The notes under the pieces were generated by a model. That model had not been told where the DNA came from and ran no database searches. It saw nothing but the letters and a program-made list of their open reading frames with translations. This document shows positions 26,789 through 35,142 of a stretch of 51,439 nucleotides of DNA, one piece after another (position 1 is the stretch's first letter; every line of letters begins with the position of its first letter). Origin of the DNA: Verrucomicrobiota bacterium (GTDB lineage: Bacteria > Verrucomicrobiota > Verrucomicrobiia > Limisphaerales > Fontisphaeraceae); the NCBI GenBank assembly GCA_037139415.1, contig JBAXGN010000025.1, forward strand, positions 1 to 51,439. The letters run 5' to 3'. Made by a program: the position numbers and the translations under genes.

Positions 26789-26829
26789 CCCGCCTTCCGT
26801 CCGGGGGTAAACCCGGAGCGGAAGGCGGG
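26789..26829. terminator. Strong hairpin after the major capsid gene
   Basis: CCCGCCTTCCG pairs perfectly with CGGAAGGCGGG. Inside it, TCCGGG pairs with CCCGGA around GGTAAA, leaving a single unpaired G. This near-perfect 17-bp stem starts 18 bases beyond the capsid stop (minus strand). No T-tract follows, so it may protect or pause the transcript rather than end it. Confidence 0.5.
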
Positions 26830-26846
26830 AGGTGAGTGCATCCGGT

Positions 26847-28034
26847 TTAGCTGGCTGCGGTTTGCAGACCGGCGACCGCGCCGGTGGCCATCAGGCCGAT
26901 GGTGAAGCGTTCCAGCACGCGCACCAGGATTTCATCCGTGGTAAACCCGGCCTCATAGCTGGTGGCCAGGTTCACGCCGCCGCGCACGCCCAGGTATTGA
27001 TAACTGGCGTCGCCGAAGAGCACGAACACCTTGCTGGTGTTCACGCTGGCGCTGTACGCCGGCAGCGCGTCCACCCAGCGGATCGGGAAGCCGTCCAGCG
27101 TCGCCCCTTGCAGCCCGTTGGCGTTGTAGGGATGATCCCCGCTGCTGTTGAACCCGGCCAGTTGCTGCTCGAAGCTCGGGTGGCAGTAGTAGGCCCCGCG
27201 CGCCAGCACCGCCGCATCCACCACCCCGCGCAGCGAGCGCCAGTTCACCAGCGAGGCATCGCTGTAATGGGTTTTGGTGGAAGCCATGGCACTGAGCTTG
27301 TTATTGGTGGCGACGTTTTTGACCAGCCCCTCGAGGGAGTCGTAGTTGCCGGTGCCGTCCGCCGCGAAGAACACCGTGTCCTCGATCTTGGCGAGCTGAC
27401 GGGCGGCGTAGCGGGCGATGAACTGGCCGATGGCGACGACGCTGTCCGCGTCCAGTTCCGCCGGGATGCGCACCAAACCGCCCCATTTCGAGGTGGTAAA
27501 CGTGACAAATTCCACCTGCGGCGATTTCTCGCCGATGCTGGCGCTGGCGGCCACCAGGCCAAAGGCGGGATCGGTTTTCAGGCGCGGCAGCTTGACCGTG
27601 CCCGAGCCGAGCGGATACACCGTGCCATAGCGGCGGGCGGCACCGTATTGGGCGACGAGTTCCACCACCTCGCCGGCGTATTGCACCGGCAGGGGAAGGT
27701 CGCTCGTGGTGAGCGCGGATTTGGCTTCCGCTCCCAGCACGTCGCGGGCCACGCCCAGCAGGTGGTCTTTCACCGGGCCGTCAAAGCGCCCGGAGCGCAC
27801 CGCGCCGGCGATGACCACGGCGGCAATGTGCCGGGCGCAGTCGTCGCTGATTTCGCCCGGGTTGGCGGGCCGGGCCAGGCCGCGCTGGAGCTGCTGGCGG
27901 CGGACGCCATCCAGATCCTGGCGCAAGCGCCCGAGTTCGGTGCCGTGATCGGCGACCGTGGTGTTGAGGTGATCCACGCCGCCGCGAATAACGTGCAGGG
28001 TGGAGGTGAGTTCATTGATTTGGTTGGTTTCCAT
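26847..28034 (-). CDS. Phage major capsid protein (HK97 family)
   Basis: 395 residues from ATG 28034 (the open frame runs 324 bases further upstream but is not protein-like there). The N-terminal helical region 'LHVIRGGVDHLNTTVADHGT' with 'LGRLRQDLDGV' is the scaffold-like delta domain. HK97-fold sequences follow: 'VKLPRLKTDPAFGLVAASAS', 'KWGGLVRIPAELDADSVVAI', 'ARYAARQLAKIEDTVFFAAD', 'AYYCHPSFEQQLAGF', 'GFPIRWVDALP', 'VFVLFGDASYQYLGVRGG'. Length and order are normal for the family. It lies 71 bases after the prohead protease, the usual arrangement. Confidence 0.9.
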   Translation of the reverse strand: METNQINELTSTLHVIRGGVDHLNTTVADHGTELGRLRQDLDGVRRQQLQRGLARPANPGEISDDCARHIAAVVIAGAVRSGRFDGPVKDHLLGVARDVLGAEAKSALTTSDLPLPVQYAGEVVELVAQYGAARRYGTVYPLGSGTVKLPRLKTDPAFGLVAASASIGEKSPQVEFVTFTTSKWGGLVRIPAELDADSVVAIGQFIARYAARQLAKIEDTVFFAADGTGNYDSLEGLVKNVATNNKLSAMASTKTHYSDASLVNWRSLRGVVDAAVLARGAYYCHPSFEQQLAGFNSSGDHPYNANGLQGATLDGFPIRWVDALPAYSASVNTSKVFVLFGDASYQYLGVRGGVNLATSYEAGFTTDEILVRVLERFTIGLMATGAVAGLQTAAS

Positions 28035-28105
28035 ACTATGAGTGCCGGAGTTCCGGCGGTTTGGTTTTCTTTTGGTTGATGGATCGTCTGGTCCTGCCGA
28101 TCCGG

Positions 28106-28852
28106 TTACACATGCCGCATGGCGTTCGCCACGCTGCGGGCCAGTTGCAACAGTCCGGAAAACGATTCCGGTCCGCCGGCAAAATCTTGAGGGTGGGAGT
28201 GGTCGCCGCACTGACGGCGGAGCAGTTCGCCCAGCGCCTGGAGATCGCTTTTCTCCACCGCGCCCGCCTGAGCGGCGAGCCGGAGCGCATTGGGATTCGC
28301 GGGAATCGAGACGGCGCTGACTTCCAGCAATTCCTGCTCGAGGAACCGTCGCCGCCACGGAGTTTGATCGTTCCCGTTCTCCCAGCGGCGCGGCTGAAAG
28401 CCGACGCTCACGGCGTTGAGGAACCCGGCGCGGTAAAGGTCGTACGCCAGTTTGGCGAGGGGGTTGATCTCCGTGGCGAACAGCACCCGCAGGTGCAGCC
28501 GGTCGCCGATCACCTCCACCTTGAGCGCGCGGCCCAGCGTGTGCAGGATGTCGCCGTACTGATGCGCGTTCTGGAACACCGGGTTCCGGCGGTATGCCGC
28601 CAAGTCCCAGCCCCGGGCCAGGATGACCTCCCCGGCGCGATCCAGCGTCTCGTCGCTGGCGATGAAGTCCAGGACCGGCGGTGGAACCGCCGGAGTGGTG
28701 ACCGGGTTGGGCTCGGTTGCCGGGTCCGGGGAACTGGCGGAACCGCCGTGGGTGCGCGTTTCGACGAGGAGGGCGCCGCGGAGCCCGGCGCGGCCATCCG
28801 GGAGGATCACCGTCCGCCCCGCAAACTCATTACTTACTATATTCATATTCAT
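28106..28852 (-). CDS. HK97 family prohead (head maturation) protease
   Basis: 248 residues. The core is 'DFIASDETLDRAGEVI' then 'NPVFQNAHQYGD' (catalytic His), 'LKVEVIGDRLHLRVLFA', 'RAGFLNAVSVGFQPRRW' (catalytic Ser) and 'LLEVSAVSIPANPNAL', all hallmarks of the herpes-type assemblin fold protease that trims the capsid scaffold. The first ~60 residues, Pro/Thr-rich, form a linker. ATG 28852 or 28846 can start it. It heads the minus-strand half of the split module and would directly follow the portal if the intervening segment were inverted. Confidence 0.88.
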   Translation of the reverse strand: MNMNIVSNEFAGRTVILPDGRAGLRGALLVETRTHGGSASSPDPATEPNPVTTPAVPPPVLDFIASDETLDRAGEVILARGWDLAAYRRNPVFQNAHQYGDILHTLGRALKVEVIGDRLHLRVLFATEINPLAKLAYDLYRAGFLNAVSVGFQPRRWENGNDQTPWRRRFLEQELLEVSAVSIPANPNALRLAAQAGAVEKSDLQALGELLRRQCGDHSHPQDFAGGPESFSGLLQLARSVANAMRHV

Positions 28853-29045
28853 ATTTAATAATTTAATGTTGAGATGACGGTAACACGGGTTCGGGAAAAG
28901 CGGTTCCCTCCCGGGGGGAAATAATGCAAATGCGGAATTCGGAGTGCGGAATGCGGAATGAAAACTGAAAAGAAGAAAGCAGAAAACAGAAAGAAAGCCG
29001 AATACCGAACCAGAGACGTTGGGAGACTGAAGCGTGAAGGCTGGG
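28853..29045. repeat. Repeat-rich spacer at the outer edge of the inverted phage half
   Basis: It contains 'TGCGGAATTCGGAGTGCGGA' (heptanucleotide-type tract, 28930-28960) and purine tracts 'CAGAAAACAGAAAGAAAGCC' (28980-29000) like those at the end of the portal gene. No gene seen. This is one proposed end of the 19.6-28.9 kb inversion. Confidence 0.5.
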
Positions 29046-29134
29046 AATCGAAATGCAGGCGGAAAAAGGCGGCTACAATATTTCCCATTTCAAACGCGGG
29101 CGGATGGCGGTAGGCTGGGCCGATGCATCAAACT

Positions 29135-30751
29135 ATGAAATACACGGTCCTGGCACTGATCGGGCTGGCGGGCTGGGTGGCGGCGGCCTCGCCCGCGCTA
29201 CCGCAGTTGCGGCAGCAGGGCAACGCGACGCAATTAATCGTGGACGGAAAGCCGTTCGTGATGCTGGCCGGGGAATTGCATAACTCCAGCGCGTCGAGCC
29301 TCGACTATATGCGGGAGGTCTGGCCCAAACTCGAAGCGCTGCACTTGAACACGGTGCTGGCCACGGTTTCCTGGGAATTGGTCGAGCCGAGTGAGGGCAA
29401 GTACGATTTCACTCTGGTGGACGGGCTGATCACCGGGGCGCGGAAGCACCATCTGCGCCTGGTATTGCTGTGGTTTGGGAGTTGGAAGAATGGCGTCTCG
29501 AGCTACACGCCCGCGTGGGTGAAGCAGGACACGACGCGCTTCCCCCGTGCCTTGGGTAAAAGCAATTTCAACAAGAAGGATTTGTTGACCCCGTTTTGCG
29601 ACGCGAGCCGTGACGCGGACGCACGGGCGTTTGCCGCGGTCATGCGTCATATTCGCCAAGTGGATGAAGGCACGTTCACGGTGATCCTGATGCAGGTGGA
29701 AAACGAAGTGGGCATCAAGCCGGAGCCGCGCGACCTTGGGCCGCAATCGGCGGCGGCGTTTGCCCAACCTGTGCCCGCGGAATTGATCGCCTATCTGCGG
29801 GCACACCGAGAAACGTTGCTGCCGGAGATCAAGGACCGCTGGGCCGCGACCGGTTTCAAGGAAACCGGCACTTGGACGGACGTGTTTGGCGAGGGCGTGG
29901 CGACGGATGAAATTTTCATGGCGTGGCATTATGCGCGCTACATCGGCGCGGTGACCAAGGCTGGCAAGGAGGCGTATCCGCTGCCCATGTATGTGAACGC
30001 CTGGCTGGAATGGGACAGCAAGCCCGGGCAATACCCCGTGGGCGGGCCGGTGGGGCACGTTATGGAGATCTGGCGGGCCGCCGCGCCGCAGATCGATGTG
30101 TATGCGCCGGATATTTACCACGCGGATTTCAAAGGCATCACGGCGCGGTATCACCGGGAGGGGAATCCACTGTTCGTGCCAGAAGCCGCGCGGGATGAAG
30201 CCGCCGCCGGGCGCGCGTTCTGGGCGTTTGGACAGCATGAAGCGCTGGGCTTTTCGCCGTTTGGCATTGAGAGCCTGGAGACGAATCATCCGTTGGTGGA
30301 GGTGTACCAGTTGCTGGCGCAATTGCAGCCCATCATCGGCCAGCAACAGGGGTTGGGCCGGATTGCCGGGGTGTTTCAGCAGGCCGACGAGAAGGAAGAA
30401 GGCCGGGAGGTGACGGTGGGCGATTGGAAGGCGAACATCCGGTATGAAAAACGGCAGCGGGACAAGGCGGCGCGCGGGATCCTCATCGCGACTGGGGACG
30501 ATGAATTCATCGTGGCCGGGAACTGGTTTTCGGTGAACTTTTCCGCGCTGACCAAAGGCCCGAAACACAGTGGCATCCTGAATATCCAGGAAGGCCGGTA
30601 TGAGAATGGCCAATGGCTCGGCGGACGCTGGCTGAATGGGGATGAAACCGGGGCCAATTATCAGGCCAAACTGCCGCCGTTCACGAGTAACACGTTTTCC
30701 AACCCGGACAAGTTGCGGATACTGAAGGTCAAGTTGTACCGGTATGAGTGA
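29135..30751 (+). CDS. Secreted GH35-like/DUF5597 glycoside hydrolase (beta-galactosidase-like)
   Basis: 538 residues from ATG 29135 (ATG 29123 adds four). A signal peptide ('YTVLALIGLAGWVAAASPA') precedes a TIM-barrel. 'LIVDGKPFVMLAGELHNSSA' and 'WPKLEALHLNTVLATVSWEL' are typical of GH35/GH42-type enzymes. The acid/base is E191 in 'MQVENEVG'; the nucleophile is likely E350 in 'LFVPEAAR'. The C-terminal third ('GIESLETNHPLVEVYQLLAQ', 'DDEFIVAGNWFSVNF') fits DUF5597. It should release beta-linked galactose or similar sugars outside the cytoplasm. It stands alone and ends before a strong bidirectional terminator. Confidence 0.9.
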   Translation: MKYTVLALIGLAGWVAAASPALPQLRQQGNATQLIVDGKPFVMLAGELHNSSASSLDYMREVWPKLEALHLNTVLATVSWELVEPSEGKYDFTLVDGLITGARKHHLRLVLLWFGSWKNGVSSYTPAWVKQDTTRFPRALGKSNFNKKDLLTPFCDASRDADARAFAAVMRHIRQVDEGTFTVILMQVENEVGIKPEPRDLGPQSAAAFAQPVPAELIAYLRAHRETLLPEIKDRWAATGFKETGTWTDVFGEGVATDEIFMAWHYARYIGAVTKAGKEAYPLPMYVNAWLEWDSKPGQYPVGGPVGHVMEIWRAAAPQIDVYAPDIYHADFKGITARYHREGNPLFVPEAARDEAAAGRAFWAFGQHEALGFSPFGIESLETNHPLVEVYQLLAQLQPIIGQQQGLGRIAGVFQQADEKEEGREVTVGDWKANIRYEKRQRDKAARGILIATGDDEFIVAGNWFSVNFSALTKGPKHSGILNIQEGRYENGQWLGGRWLNGDETGANYQAKLPPFTSNTFSNPDKLRILKVKLYRYE

Positions 30752-30800
30752 GGGACGCAGGAAAAATCCGAAACCCGAATACCGAATACCGAAAGAAATT

Positions 30801-30857
30801 GGCAGAAAAATGGCAGGTAAAAGATGTCCGATTTTTTACCTGCCATTTTTTTGCCTG
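30801..30857. terminator. Bidirectional intrinsic terminator between glycosidase and trigger factor
   Basis: AAAAATGGCAGGTAAAA (30806-30822) pairs with TTTTACCTGCCATTTTT (30834-30850), giving a 17-bp stem with A-tract and T-tract at its foot; GGCA/TGCC extends it. It ends transcripts from both convergent genes. The rest of the spacer up to 31010 contains 'CCGAATACCGAATACCGAAA' and heptanucleotide-type repeats that run right up to the trigger-factor stop codon. Confidence 0.85.
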
Positions 30858-31010
30858 AATTCTGGTGCTCGGCTTTCAGCCGCCCTGAGGTTTGGGTTCG
30901 GCGGTGTGGAATTGGCACGCCAATCCAAAGCGGCGTCGCGGCCCCTGTTACCCCGCCTTGCCGCCGCACTCCAAAAAAGGTGTCCGCAATCCGAATTCCG
31001 CAATCCGCAA

Positions 31011-32354
31011 TCAAGTCGCGGCGGGTGCCGGAGCCTCGGGGGCCGCGGGAGTCACGTCTTCGAGCTTGGCGTTATCGGCCAGGAGATCAATGACTTTGTC
31101 CATAAGCACCTGGTGGACGATGTCATCAATCCCATTGCGTTTCTGCAATTCCTTGATGATTTTGTCCGCCGTGGTGTTGTGCTGCGAGGCCATGGAATAA
31201 ATGCGGCGCATCACGTCCTCGTTCGCCACTTGCAGCTTTTCCTTGTCGGCAATGCGTTGCACGGCAAAGGAAAGTTTGACGCGATCACGCGCATTGCTGT
31301 TGGCAAAGTTGTAAATCTGTTCCTTCTCTTTTTCGAGGATGTCCTTGGTGATGCCGCGCCGTTGGTTTTCGGCCACCAGATCGTACACCACGTTGCGGGT
31401 TTCCGCCGCCACCACGGATTCTGGCAGGTCGCAGGTGAAGCGGCCGAGCAGTTGCTGCACCACTTGGGTGCGCACATCACGGCGCTTTTTGAACGTAAGT
31501 TCGTTTTCCAGGTCTTTGCGGACGCCCTCGCGCAGCTTGGTCAGATCCTCGGCGCCGAATGCTTTGGCCAGCGCATCGTCCACCGCTGGCAGGGTCTTTT
31601 CCTTGACCTCGACCACTTCCACCTCATACGCACCCGGTTTGCCGGCGAGCGGTTGGGACACGAAATCCACCGGGAAGGTAATGTTGACGGTGTGTTTGTC
31701 GCCGGCCTTGAGGCCGACGAGCTGTTCCGTGAAGCCCGGGATGAACTGGCCTTCCGCCACCTGGACCCAGAAGCCTTTTTTATCGGCCAAGCCTTTGGCG
31801 GTGGGGACGAGATCGGTGATGGGCTTGCCTTCGACAGAACCGACATAATTCAGCACGGCGAAATCGCCGGTCTGAATGGGGCGGGTGACGGTGACAAACG
31901 TGGCCTGTTGGCCGCGCAGCAGTTCGATGGCGCGCTCGACATCGGCCTCGGTGACGGTGGTGGTTTCCTGTTTGGCAGGTAATCCTTTATACTCAGGCAG
32001 TTCGAATTCGGGGGCGGTCTCGAGGGTGACGTTGAACTGCAATGACTTGCCGCGGCCAAATTGCACCTCCTCGATGTCGGGGGACATGACGACCGAGAGC
32101 TTTTGCTCCTTGACGGCGTCACGGTAGCTGTCGCCGATCAGGCGGCGTTTGGCTTCCTCCAGGATTTCCTTGTCGTAGCGTTTGAGAATCATGTCGCGGG
32201 GGGCCTTGCCGGGACGGAATCCCGGCAGCGAGGCTTCTTTTTGGAAGCCTTTGGCGGCAGTTTCGATGGCAGCGTCCACCGCTTGGGCGTCCACTTCCAC
32301 CCGCATTAATTTTTTACACGGTCCGAGCGTTTCAAGCGTCACATTCACAGGCAA
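31011..32354 (-). CDS. tig: Trigger factor (ribosome-associated chaperone)
   Basis: 447 residues. The N-terminal ribosome-binding domain has the signature 'LPGFRPGKAPRDMI' (usual GFRxGK). A central FKBP-type prolyl isomerase domain begins 'QTGDFAVLNYVGSVEGKPI' and includes 'GQFIPGFTEQLVGLKAGDK'. The long helical C-terminal cradle ends in an Ala/Pro-rich tail. It shields nascent chains at the ribosome exit. Length and domain order are normal. It does not head a clpP-clpX cluster in this window, unlike in many bacteria. A good promoter lies about 70 bases upstream. Confidence 0.96.
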   Translation of the reverse strand: MPVNVTLETLGPCKKLMRVEVDAQAVDAAIETAAKGFQKEASLPGFRPGKAPRDMILKRYDKEILEEAKRRLIGDSYRDAVKEQKLSVVMSPDIEEVQFGRGKSLQFNVTLETAPEFELPEYKGLPAKQETTTVTEADVERAIELLRGQQATFVTVTRPIQTGDFAVLNYVGSVEGKPITDLVPTAKGLADKKGFWVQVAEGQFIPGFTEQLVGLKAGDKHTVNITFPVDFVSQPLAGKPGAYEVEVVEVKEKTLPAVDDALAKAFGAEDLTKLREGVRKDLENELTFKKRRDVRTQVVQQLLGRFTCDLPESVVAAETRNVVYDLVAENQRRGITKDILEKEKEQIYNFANSNARDRVKLSFAVQRIADKEKLQVANEDVMRRIYSMASQHNTTADKIIKELQKRNGIDDIVHQVLMDKVIDLLADNAKLEDVTPAAPEAPAPAAT

Positions 32355-32420
32355 ACCTTTTGATCAAATTTTACCAAGCCGCGTTCCGGCGAACCACCGC
32401 CGGGATACAGCGAGCGGGAA

Positions 32421-32449
32421 AGCCTAAGTAAGCGCCCGCCACCCGTCAA
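32421..32449 (-). promoter_or_regulatory. Promoter of trigger factor
   Basis: On the minus strand TTGACG and TAGGCT are separated by exactly 17 bases, placing the start site about 60 bases before the ATG at 32354. Prediction by eye. Confidence 0.55.
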
Positions 32450-32616
32450 GCCCGGGCTTGGAATAATTTTAGCCGGATTAGATTGCCAAAGGGCCGGTTT
32501 GCGCGTTTAGTATGGGCCTGCCAGCGAAACAAATTTAGCGCACGAAATGGGTTGGGCTTGGGTGCGTTGGCCCGCTGGTCTAATGCGCGTAGTATGACTA
32601 TGCCGGAAGGGTACTT

Positions 32617-34947
32617 ATGAAAATACTCGTTGTTGATGATGAAAAGAGCATCCGGACGACCTTGTCCGAGTTCCTGCGCGAGGACGGCTACACCACGCAG
32701 ATGGCGGAGGATGTGGATGACGCCAAGCGTTGTCTGGCGCAACAGGCGTTTGACGTGGTGTTGACGGATATCATTTTGCCACGCGCCACCGGGGTGGATT
32801 TGCTAAAGCACGTGCGGCAGGTGGCCCCGGACACGCTGGTGATTATCATGACGGGGGAACCGACGGTGGATACGGCGGTGGAGGCGGTGCGGGCGGGGGC
32901 GCACAATTACCTGACCAAGCCCATCAGCAAGCAAACCATCCAGCAGGCGGTGCGCCAGGCGGCACGGATCAAATCCCTGATGGACGACAAGGTACGCTTG
33001 GAAGCGCTGACGCGCCACTACCAGCAAAGCTTGGAACAGATGGTCGAGGAACGCACGCGGTCCTTGAAGAATTCCGAGGCGCTCTATGAATCGCTGGTGC
33101 AACACCTGCCGCAGTACATTGTGCAAAAAGATTTGCAGGGGCGCTTCCTGTTTGCCAACCAGCACTTTTGCCAGTTGGTGGGGAAGCCGCTGCCGGAAAT
33201 CCTGGGGCGGAGCGATGCGGACTTTTTTCCGGCGGAACAGGCGGCGAAGTATGTCCAGGACGATCAGCGCGTCCTCAGCACGGGCGAGACGTTGGAATTC
33301 GTGGAGGAAATGCAAATTCCCGGCCATGGCAGACGTTACAGCCAGGCCATCAAAACCCCTTTGTACGACGGCCGGGGCGAGGCGCTGGGGGTGCAGATTA
33401 TTTTCTGGGATGTCACCGAGAAGAAAATTGCCGAGGACCAGTTGCGGCAACTGTCGCGCGCGGTGGATCAGGCCCCGGTTTCCATCGTCATCACCGACGC
33501 GCAAGGCAACATCGTGTTTGCCAACCCCAAGTTCACCGAAGTCACCGGTTACCCGGTCGCCGAGGTGCTGGGAAAAAACCCGCGCATTTTGAAATCCGGC
33601 GATATGCCGCCGGAGGAATATCAGCGGCTGTGGGCGACCATCACCTCCGGGCAGGAATGGCACGGCGAATTTCACAACCGGCGCAAGAATGGCGCGTTGT
33701 TTTGGGAAAATGCGCGTATCTCGCCGTTGCGGGATGCGGCGGGAGCCATCACCCACTATGTGGCCGTCAAAGAGGACATCACCGATAAGAAACAACTGGA
33801 AGCCCAGTTTCTGCGCTCGCAACGGCTGGAAAGCATCGGCGCGCTGGCGGGCGGGATTGCGCATGACCTGAACAACATCCTGGCGCCGATTCTCATGAGC
33901 ACGGCGCTGTTGCGCGACACGCAGGCCAATCTGGAGTCCGATGACATGCTCCAATTGATTGAGAACAGCGCGCGGCGCGGCAGCGACATTGTCAAGCAAC
34001 TGCTGACCTTCAGCCGTGGCAGCCAGGGCCAGCGGGTGCCGGTGCAGATGCAACACCTGTCGCGCGACATGGATCAGATCATCCATGAGACTTTCCCCAA
34101 ATCCATCGAATTGCGGGTGCAGCGCGACGCCCATGTTTCGGCGGTGCTGGGCGATCCCACGCAACTGCACCAGATCCTGATGAACTTGTGTGTCAACGCC
34201 CGCGATGCCATGCCGGAGGGGGGCACGCTGACCTTGCGGCTCGAAGAAGTGAAGTTGGGAAAACGCACGGTGTTCATGATGGGCGAAGTCCAGCCCGGTG
34301 TGTATGTGAAATTAACGGTGGCGGATACCGGCACTGGCATTCAGCCGGAGCATTTGGACCGCATCTTCGATCCGTTCTTCACCACCAAAGCCGAAGGCAA
34401 AGGCACCGGCTTGGGGCTCTCGACCGTGCTTGGCATTGTTAAAAGTCACAACGGCTGTTTGAATGTCATCACCCAACCCGGCAAAGGCACTGCGTTTGAA
34501 ATTTATTTCCCGGCCTGCCTCAAGCCGGCCAGCGATAGCCCCGCCAACAATAACCAGGCGCTCCCGCAGGGTGACGGACGTTGCGTGCTGGTGGTGGATG
34601 ATGAAGTTTCCATGCGCACGGTGACCGTCGCCATTCTTAAGAAAAACGGGTACCAAGTGGTAGCCGCCCAGGATGGCAAGACCGCCCTGGCGGAACTGGC
34701 CGCGTGCCAGGACATCCGGGTGGTGCTCAGCGACCTGATGATGCCCGGCATGGATGGCGTGGCGTTGGTGAGGGAACTCCAGCGGACCCACCCGCACCTG
34801 CCAGTCATCATCATGTCCGGCATGGCGGATAGCGGCGACGTCAAGCCCAAGCTCGCGGCCCTGGAAAGCATGGGGGTCACCAGGGTGATTGCCAAACCGT
34901 TTGAAAACCGCGACCTGCTGGAAATGCTGCACAAGACAAACTCCTAA
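32617..34947 (+). CDS. Hybrid histidine kinase: REC-PAS-PAS-HisKA-HATPase-REC
   Basis: 776 residues, no membrane segment. An N-terminal receiver has D51 in 'VLTDIILP' and Lys in 'YLTKP'. A coiled coil ('RHYQQSLEQMVEERTRSLKN') follows, then a first PAS ('LYESLVQHLPQYIVQKDLQG') and a second PAS/PAC ('RAVDQAPVSIVITDAQGNIV' to 'VAVKEDITDKKQ'). HisKA has H416 in 'AGGIAHDLNN', and the ATPase has 'VNARDAMPEGG', 'VADTGTGI', 'FFTTKAEGKGTGLGL'. A C-terminal receiver has D706 in 'VLSDLMMPGMDG'. A receiver at each end suggests it integrates an upstream phosphorelay and passes phosphate internally. GGAAGG lies 8 bases before the ATG. First gene of the signalling island. Confidence 0.95.
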   Translation: MKILVVDDEKSIRTTLSEFLREDGYTTQMAEDVDDAKRCLAQQAFDVVLTDIILPRATGVDLLKHVRQVAPDTLVIIMTGEPTVDTAVEAVRAGAHNYLTKPISKQTIQQAVRQAARIKSLMDDKVRLEALTRHYQQSLEQMVEERTRSLKNSEALYESLVQHLPQYIVQKDLQGRFLFANQHFCQLVGKPLPEILGRSDADFFPAEQAAKYVQDDQRVLSTGETLEFVEEMQIPGHGRRYSQAIKTPLYDGRGEALGVQIIFWDVTEKKIAEDQLRQLSRAVDQAPVSIVITDAQGNIVFANPKFTEVTGYPVAEVLGKNPRILKSGDMPPEEYQRLWATITSGQEWHGEFHNRRKNGALFWENARISPLRDAAGAITHYVAVKEDITDKKQLEAQFLRSQRLESIGALAGGIAHDLNNILAPILMSTALLRDTQANLESDDMLQLIENSARRGSDIVKQLLTFSRGSQGQRVPVQMQHLSRDMDQIIHETFPKSIELRVQRDAHVSAVLGDPTQLHQILMNLCVNARDAMPEGGTLTLRLEEVKLGKRTVFMMGEVQPGVYVKLTVADTGTGIQPEHLDRIFDPFFTTKAEGKGTGLGLSTVLGIVKSHNGCLNVITQPGKGTAFEIYFPACLKPASDSPANNNQALPQGDGRCVLVVDDEVSMRTVTVAILKKNGYQVVAAQDGKTALAELAACQDIRVVLSDLMMPGMDGVALVRELQRTHPHLPVIIMSGMADSGDVKPKLAALESMGVTRVIAKPFENRDLLEMLHKTNS

Positions 34948-35142
34948 TTGCGGAACATTCGATTGCGGAATTTGGATTGCGGAACCGGTTTTTTAACCAC
35001 GGATTACACGGATGGCACGGATAAAAGCCGACAAGTTCGGATTTTCTAACAGGTGTTTGGTTCAATCCGTGTTATCGGTGTAATCGGTGGTTAAAATTTT
35101 CTTTTCCGGTCCGGCGTTTATCCGCAATCGAATGTTCCGCAT
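34948..35142. repeat. Palindromic CCACGGATTACAC repeat with heptanucleotide flanks
   Basis: The left arm 'ACCACGGATTACACGGATGG' (from about 34996) and right arm 'TCCGTGTTATCGGTGTAATC' (to about 35090) are near reverse complements and would fold into a long hairpin. 'ATTGCGG' units flank it on both sides (34951-34984, 35120-35140). Confidence 0.8.

Noticed and set aside
26832-28079. 415-residue open frame on + opposite the capsid gene
   Set aside because: The minus strand encodes a full HK97 capsid protein; this frame is Gly/Ala/His-rich without motifs.
26847-28358. Longer 503-residue version of the capsid protein
   Set aside because: Residues before the Met at 28034 are Arg/Pro-rich, overlap the protease gene's 3' end and do not resemble capsid N-termini.
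30744-31982. 412-residue open frame on + opposite trigger factor
   Set aside because: Antisense to trigger factor, and its start runs through a terminator hairpin.
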